Shown: positions 61,375 to 64,000 of the stretch, in pieces
Layout: every line of letters starts with the position of its first letter
Numbering within the stretch: position 1 is the first letter of the stretch
Notes under the pieces: generated by a model
The model's input: the letters and a program-made list of their open reading frames with translations, nothing else
What the model was told of the DNA's origin: nothing
Database searches by the model: none
Translations under genes and position numbers: made by a program
Assembly: GCA_044353855.1 (NCBI GenBank)
Contig: JBILBF010000003.1
Span: 62,001-126,000, forward strand
Direction of reading: 5' to 3'
DNA: 64,000 nt
From: UKL13-3 sp044353855
GTDB taxonomy: Bacteria > Bacteroidota > Bacteroidia > UKL13-3

Positions 61375-62034
61375 TTGAAAACACTTCTCAAACTTCCAAC
61401 TTGTAAGGCTGTAATTTTTGATATGGATGGATTACTCATTGATTCGGAACCATATTGGAAACTTGCAGAGAAAAAAATTTTTGGGGTATTGGGACTTAAC
61501 CTTACCGATGAATTATTAAAACAAGTAATGGGTTTTAGGTTAAGTGAAGTAGTAACCCATTGGTACGAATATCAACCATGGTCAAATCCTAATTTTACAC
61601 AAACCGAAAAGGATATATTGGATTGTGTAAAAGAGATGATTGTAGAAAACGCACAAGCACTTGCAGGGGTTTATTCATTATTGGATGAACTCAAACAGCA
61701 AAATATTCCAATGGCATTAGCATCCTCATCGGCAATGAGCTTAATTGAAGCAGTTGTAGATAAGTTAAACATACGTAACTATTTTCAATTATTGTGGTCT
61801 GCCGAATACGAACCTTTTGGCAAACCACATCCTGCCATTTTTATTACAACGGCTCAAAAATTAGGTGTATTACCTTCACAATGTTTGGTATTTGAAGACT
61901 CTGTAAACGGTGTTATTGCTGCAAAAGCTGCACGCATGAAATGTATTGCAGTACCAGACATTACATCTTTAAACGACCCTCGTTTTGCCATTGCCGATAT
62001 TACTGTTAACAGTTTGTTAGAGGTAAAAGTATAA
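61375..62034 (+). CDS. HAD-superfamily sugar phosphatase (HxpB/beta-phosphoglucomutase-like)
   Basis: 219 residues. Motif I FDMDGLLIDSEP, motif II ASSSAMS, motif III lysine in GKPHPAIF and motif IV EDSVNGVIAA are all present, with a helical cap between I and II. The layout matches 2-deoxyglucose-6-phosphatase and related hexitol phosphatases. The start is TTG (61375). Substrate not assigned. Confidence 0.88.
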   Translation: MKTLLKLPTCKAVIFDMDGLLIDSEPYWKLAEKKIFGVLGLNLTDELLKQVMGFRLSEVVTHWYEYQPWSNPNFTQTEKDILDCVKEMIVENAQALAGVYSLLDELKQQNIPMALASSSAMSLIEAVVDKLNIRNYFQLLWSAEYEPFGKPHPAIFITTAQKLGVLPSQCLVFEDSVNGVIAAKAARMKCIAVPDITSLNDPRFAIADITVNSLLEVKV

Positions 62035-62129
62035 CGTTAGTTAAATAAGCGATTACATAAACAGTAAACTCCGCGTGATTTTCATATCTTGCGGGCTCTT
62101 TTCCTATACAATTAAATTCAAACAACAAC

Positions 62130-63359
62130 ATGAAGTTGGTAAACAACAATTACGTTGCAGGCAATGTGAAACTGCTAGATGTGGCCGAAGAATTTGGCAC
62201 ACCCGTTTATATGTATGATGCAAACACAATAATTGAAAAATATACCCAATTAAAAAATGCTTTTAAACCCCTTAATGTAAAGTTGAAATATGCTTGCAAA
62301 GCATTGAACAATACAACTATTTTAAAGCTTCTCAAAAATGAAGGTTCTGGCTTAGATACAGTTTCGATAAACGAAGTGCATTTGGGATTACGTGCAGGAT
62401 TTAGTCCTACTGATATCATTTTTACTCCTAATTGTGTAAGTTTTGATGAAATAAAACAAGCAGTAGCATTGGGCGTACATATTAATATTGATAATATTAG
62501 CATACTAGAGCAATTTGGACTAGAATATGGCAACAAAGTACCTTGTTGTATTCGATTAAATCCACATATTATGGCAGGTGGAAATGCAAAAATATCAACT
62601 GGTCATATTGATTCAAAATTTGGCGTTTCAATTTACCAATTGCGCCATGTTTTGCGTGTGGTGAATTCAAGCAATATACATGTAAATGGATTGCATATGC
62701 ATACAGGTTCTGATATTTTGGATGCTGGTGTGTTTTTACAAGGGGCCGAAATTTTATTTGATGCAGCTAAAGATTTTCCTGACTTAACCTTTATTGATTT
62801 TGGTAGTGGATTTAAAGTAGCCTACAAAGAAGGTGATATTACAACTGATGTTGAAGAATTAGGAAGTGCCATAACACAGCGATTTATTGAATTTACCAAG
62901 GAGTATGGCAGAGATTTAGAATTATGGTTTGAGCCGGGTAAATATATTGTGAGTGAATCGGGGCATTTTTTGGTCAAAACAAATGTAATTAAACAAACTA
63001 CTGCAACAGTTTTTATTGGTGTAGATTCTGGCTTAAATCATTTAATACGCCCCATGTTATATGATGCATACCATACCATAGTAAACATTTCAAATCCTGA
63101 TGGGAAACAACGTATTTATACCGTAGTTGGAAATATTTGCGAAACCGATACATTTGGCTGGGACCGTAAAATTACCGAAACAAAAGAAGGCGATATTTTA
63201 TGTTTTAAAAATGCTGGAGCCTATGGAATTACTATGGCTTCAAATTATAATGCTCGTTTTAGACCTGCCGAAGTGTTAATTTATAAAGATAAAGCACACC
63301 TTATTCGTAAACGTGAAACAATGGAAGATTTGGTGAGAAATGAAGTGGATATACTGTAA
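62130..63359 (+). CDS. lysA: Diaminopimelate decarboxylase
   Basis: 409 residues, PLP-dependent fold III enzyme making lysine from meso-diaminopimelate. The PLP lysine is K57 in KYACKALN; HMHTGSD and FGSGFKVAY are phosphate-binding parts; CETDTFGWDR carries the active-site cysteine of the partner subunit. Length is normal. Upstream gap of 95 bases contains a TATCTTGC resembling a one-base-short -7 element. Confidence 0.95.
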   Translation: MKLVNNNYVAGNVKLLDVAEEFGTPVYMYDANTIIEKYTQLKNAFKPLNVKLKYACKALNNTTILKLLKNEGSGLDTVSINEVHLGLRAGFSPTDIIFTPNCVSFDEIKQAVALGVHINIDNISILEQFGLEYGNKVPCCIRLNPHIMAGGNAKISTGHIDSKFGVSIYQLRHVLRVVNSSNIHVNGLHMHTGSDILDAGVFLQGAEILFDAAKDFPDLTFIDFGSGFKVAYKEGDITTDVEELGSAITQRFIEFTKEYGRDLELWFEPGKYIVSESGHFLVKTNVIKQTTATVFIGVDSGLNHLIRPMLYDAYHTIVNISNPDGKQRIYTVVGNICETDTFGWDRKITETKEGDILCFKNAGAYGITMASNYNARFRPAEVLIYKDKAHLIRKRETMEDLVRNEVDIL

Positions 63360-63537
63360 AAAATAGTAGGCAATAAAGAAAATAAGCAACAGGCAATTAT
63401 TGTGTAAATGAGGAGATGTGTATATAGAATTATTTCTTTATTATCTCTGTTAAAAAAATAAGAATGAGTACACTAATTGAAACTTAAATATAAAGTTACA
63501 ACTTAAGGCACTAAGCTAACAGTAAAAACAAAAACGC

Positions 63538-64000
63538 ATGAAAAAACTAACCACACTTTTACTTGGAATATTAACTCTATCAGTAATGGCGCAAAGCAAA
63601 CAAAAACTTACCCCCGAATTGTTATTTAAGTTAGGTAGAGTTAACAATCCACAACTTTCGCCTAATGGAAAACAACTTATTTATGAGGTAAAAAACTACG
63701 ATTTAGCTACCAATAAGGGAACCAATATTGTATATGCCATTGCTTTTCCTAGCGGCAAACCTATTGCTATTAGTGAAGCAACGCAAAATGCATTTGATGT
63801 ACAGTGGAGACCCGATGGTCAAAAAATAGCTTACTTAAGTTCGGAAAGTGGTAGCGTTCAGCTATGGGAAATGGATATTGATGGCAAAAACAAAACACAA
63901 GTTTCGGATATCGTTACGGGTGTGAATGCATACAAATATGCACCTACCCTCACCCATATTGCTTATGCTACCGATGTAAAATTAGACCAAACACCAGCTG
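63538..64000 (+). CDS. S9 (prolyl oligopeptidase) family peptidase, N-terminal part (cut by window edge)
   Basis: Starts at ATG 63538 with a signal peptide (MKKLTTLLLGILTLSVMAQS) and continues KQKLTPELLFKLGRVNNPQL, SPNGKQLIYEVKNYD, then WRPDGQKIAYLSSESGSVQL. These are WD40-like/PD40 propeller blades that precede the hydrolase domain in exported S9 peptidases such as dipeptidyl or acylaminoacyl peptidases. About 154 codons are visible; the catalytic domain is outside the window, so activity is inferred from the family. Confidence 0.82.
   Translation, partial: MKKLTTLLLGILTLSVMAQSKQKLTPELLFKLGRVNNPQLSPNGKQLIYEVKNYDLATNKGTNIVYAIAFPSGKPIAISEATQNAFDVQWRPDGQKIAYLSSESGSVQLWEMDIDGKNKTQVSDIVTGVNAYKYAPTLTHIAYATDVKLDQTPA

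Noticed and set aside
63360..63537. Gap between lysA and the S9 peptidase as another heptamer array
   Set aside because: There are AGGCAAT and AACTTAAGG-like words, but the 7-base phase is not maintained for more than two units.

Overview
The window is AT-rich chromosomal DNA from a member of the Bacteroidota. Several signs agree on this: type IX secretion components (a PorW/SprE-like lipoprotein and a PorV-like barrel protein), a SusC-style TonB receptor with a carboxypeptidase-regulatory N-terminus, promoters of the TTG-N18/19-TAnnTTTG form, near absence of Shine-Dalgarno sequences, and an ATP synthase operon without atpD and atpC. The exact lineage cannot be fixed from the sequence. No phage, insertion sequence, plasmid gene or CRISPR array was seen; this is core genome with some lineage-specific genes.

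Layout. 1-12,000 (minus strand): the transcription/translation super-operon, read right to left as rpsU, xerC, hpf, tRNA-Thr(TGT), tRNA-Tyr, tRNA-Gly, tRNA-Thr(GGT), tuf, tRNA-Trp, secE, nusG, rplK, rplA, rplJ, rplL, rpoB, rpoC (cut by the window edge). 12,100-15,400 (minus): acyl-CoA dehydrogenase, a helix-hairpin-helix membrane protein preceded by a 46-residue membrane peptide, and an RmlD-type reductase. 15,500-22,230 (plus): miaB, a sensor-less sigma-54 activator, two small secreted proteins, a PolX-like protein whose polymerase site is lost, a family 9 glycosyltransferase and a group III truncated haemoglobin. 22,230-27,160 (minus): porW-like lipoprotein and penicillin-binding protein 1A, translationally coupled. 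27,275-33,972 (plus): a truncated M23-type membrane protein, bactofilin, then atpZ, an AtpI-like gene and atpBEFHAG. 34,000-47,110 (minus): TonB receptor, giant secreted protein, PorV-like protein, greA and a HIT protein; then rsmA, mgtE and a hydroxyacid dehydrogenase. 47,278-49,882 (plus): leucyl aminopeptidase and pdxA. 49,900-54,110 (minus): rplU-rpmA, an alpha/beta hydrolase, and class III PHA synthase phaC with a methionine-rich PhaE-like partner; phaJ diverges from them. 54,900-64,000: HtrA protease (minus), then a membrane protein, dapF, a SNF2 helicase, a HAD phosphatase, lysA and the start of an S9 peptidase (plus).

How the parts work together. The left end makes RNA polymerase, ribosomal stalk proteins, EF-Tu and tRNAs. 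PBP1A, dapF, lysA and bactofilin serve the cell wall; PorW and PorV serve type IX secretion; phaE, phaC and phaJ divert beta-oxidation intermediates into storage polyester. The points most worth following are a degenerate heptanucleotide repeat family (AGTTNAT units) scattered through unrelated intergenic regions, the lone strong Shine-Dalgarno in front of rpsU, the Met/Asn-rich PhaE with palindromes at its promoter, the PolX with a lost polymerase site, and the receptor/secreted-protein/PorV operon.
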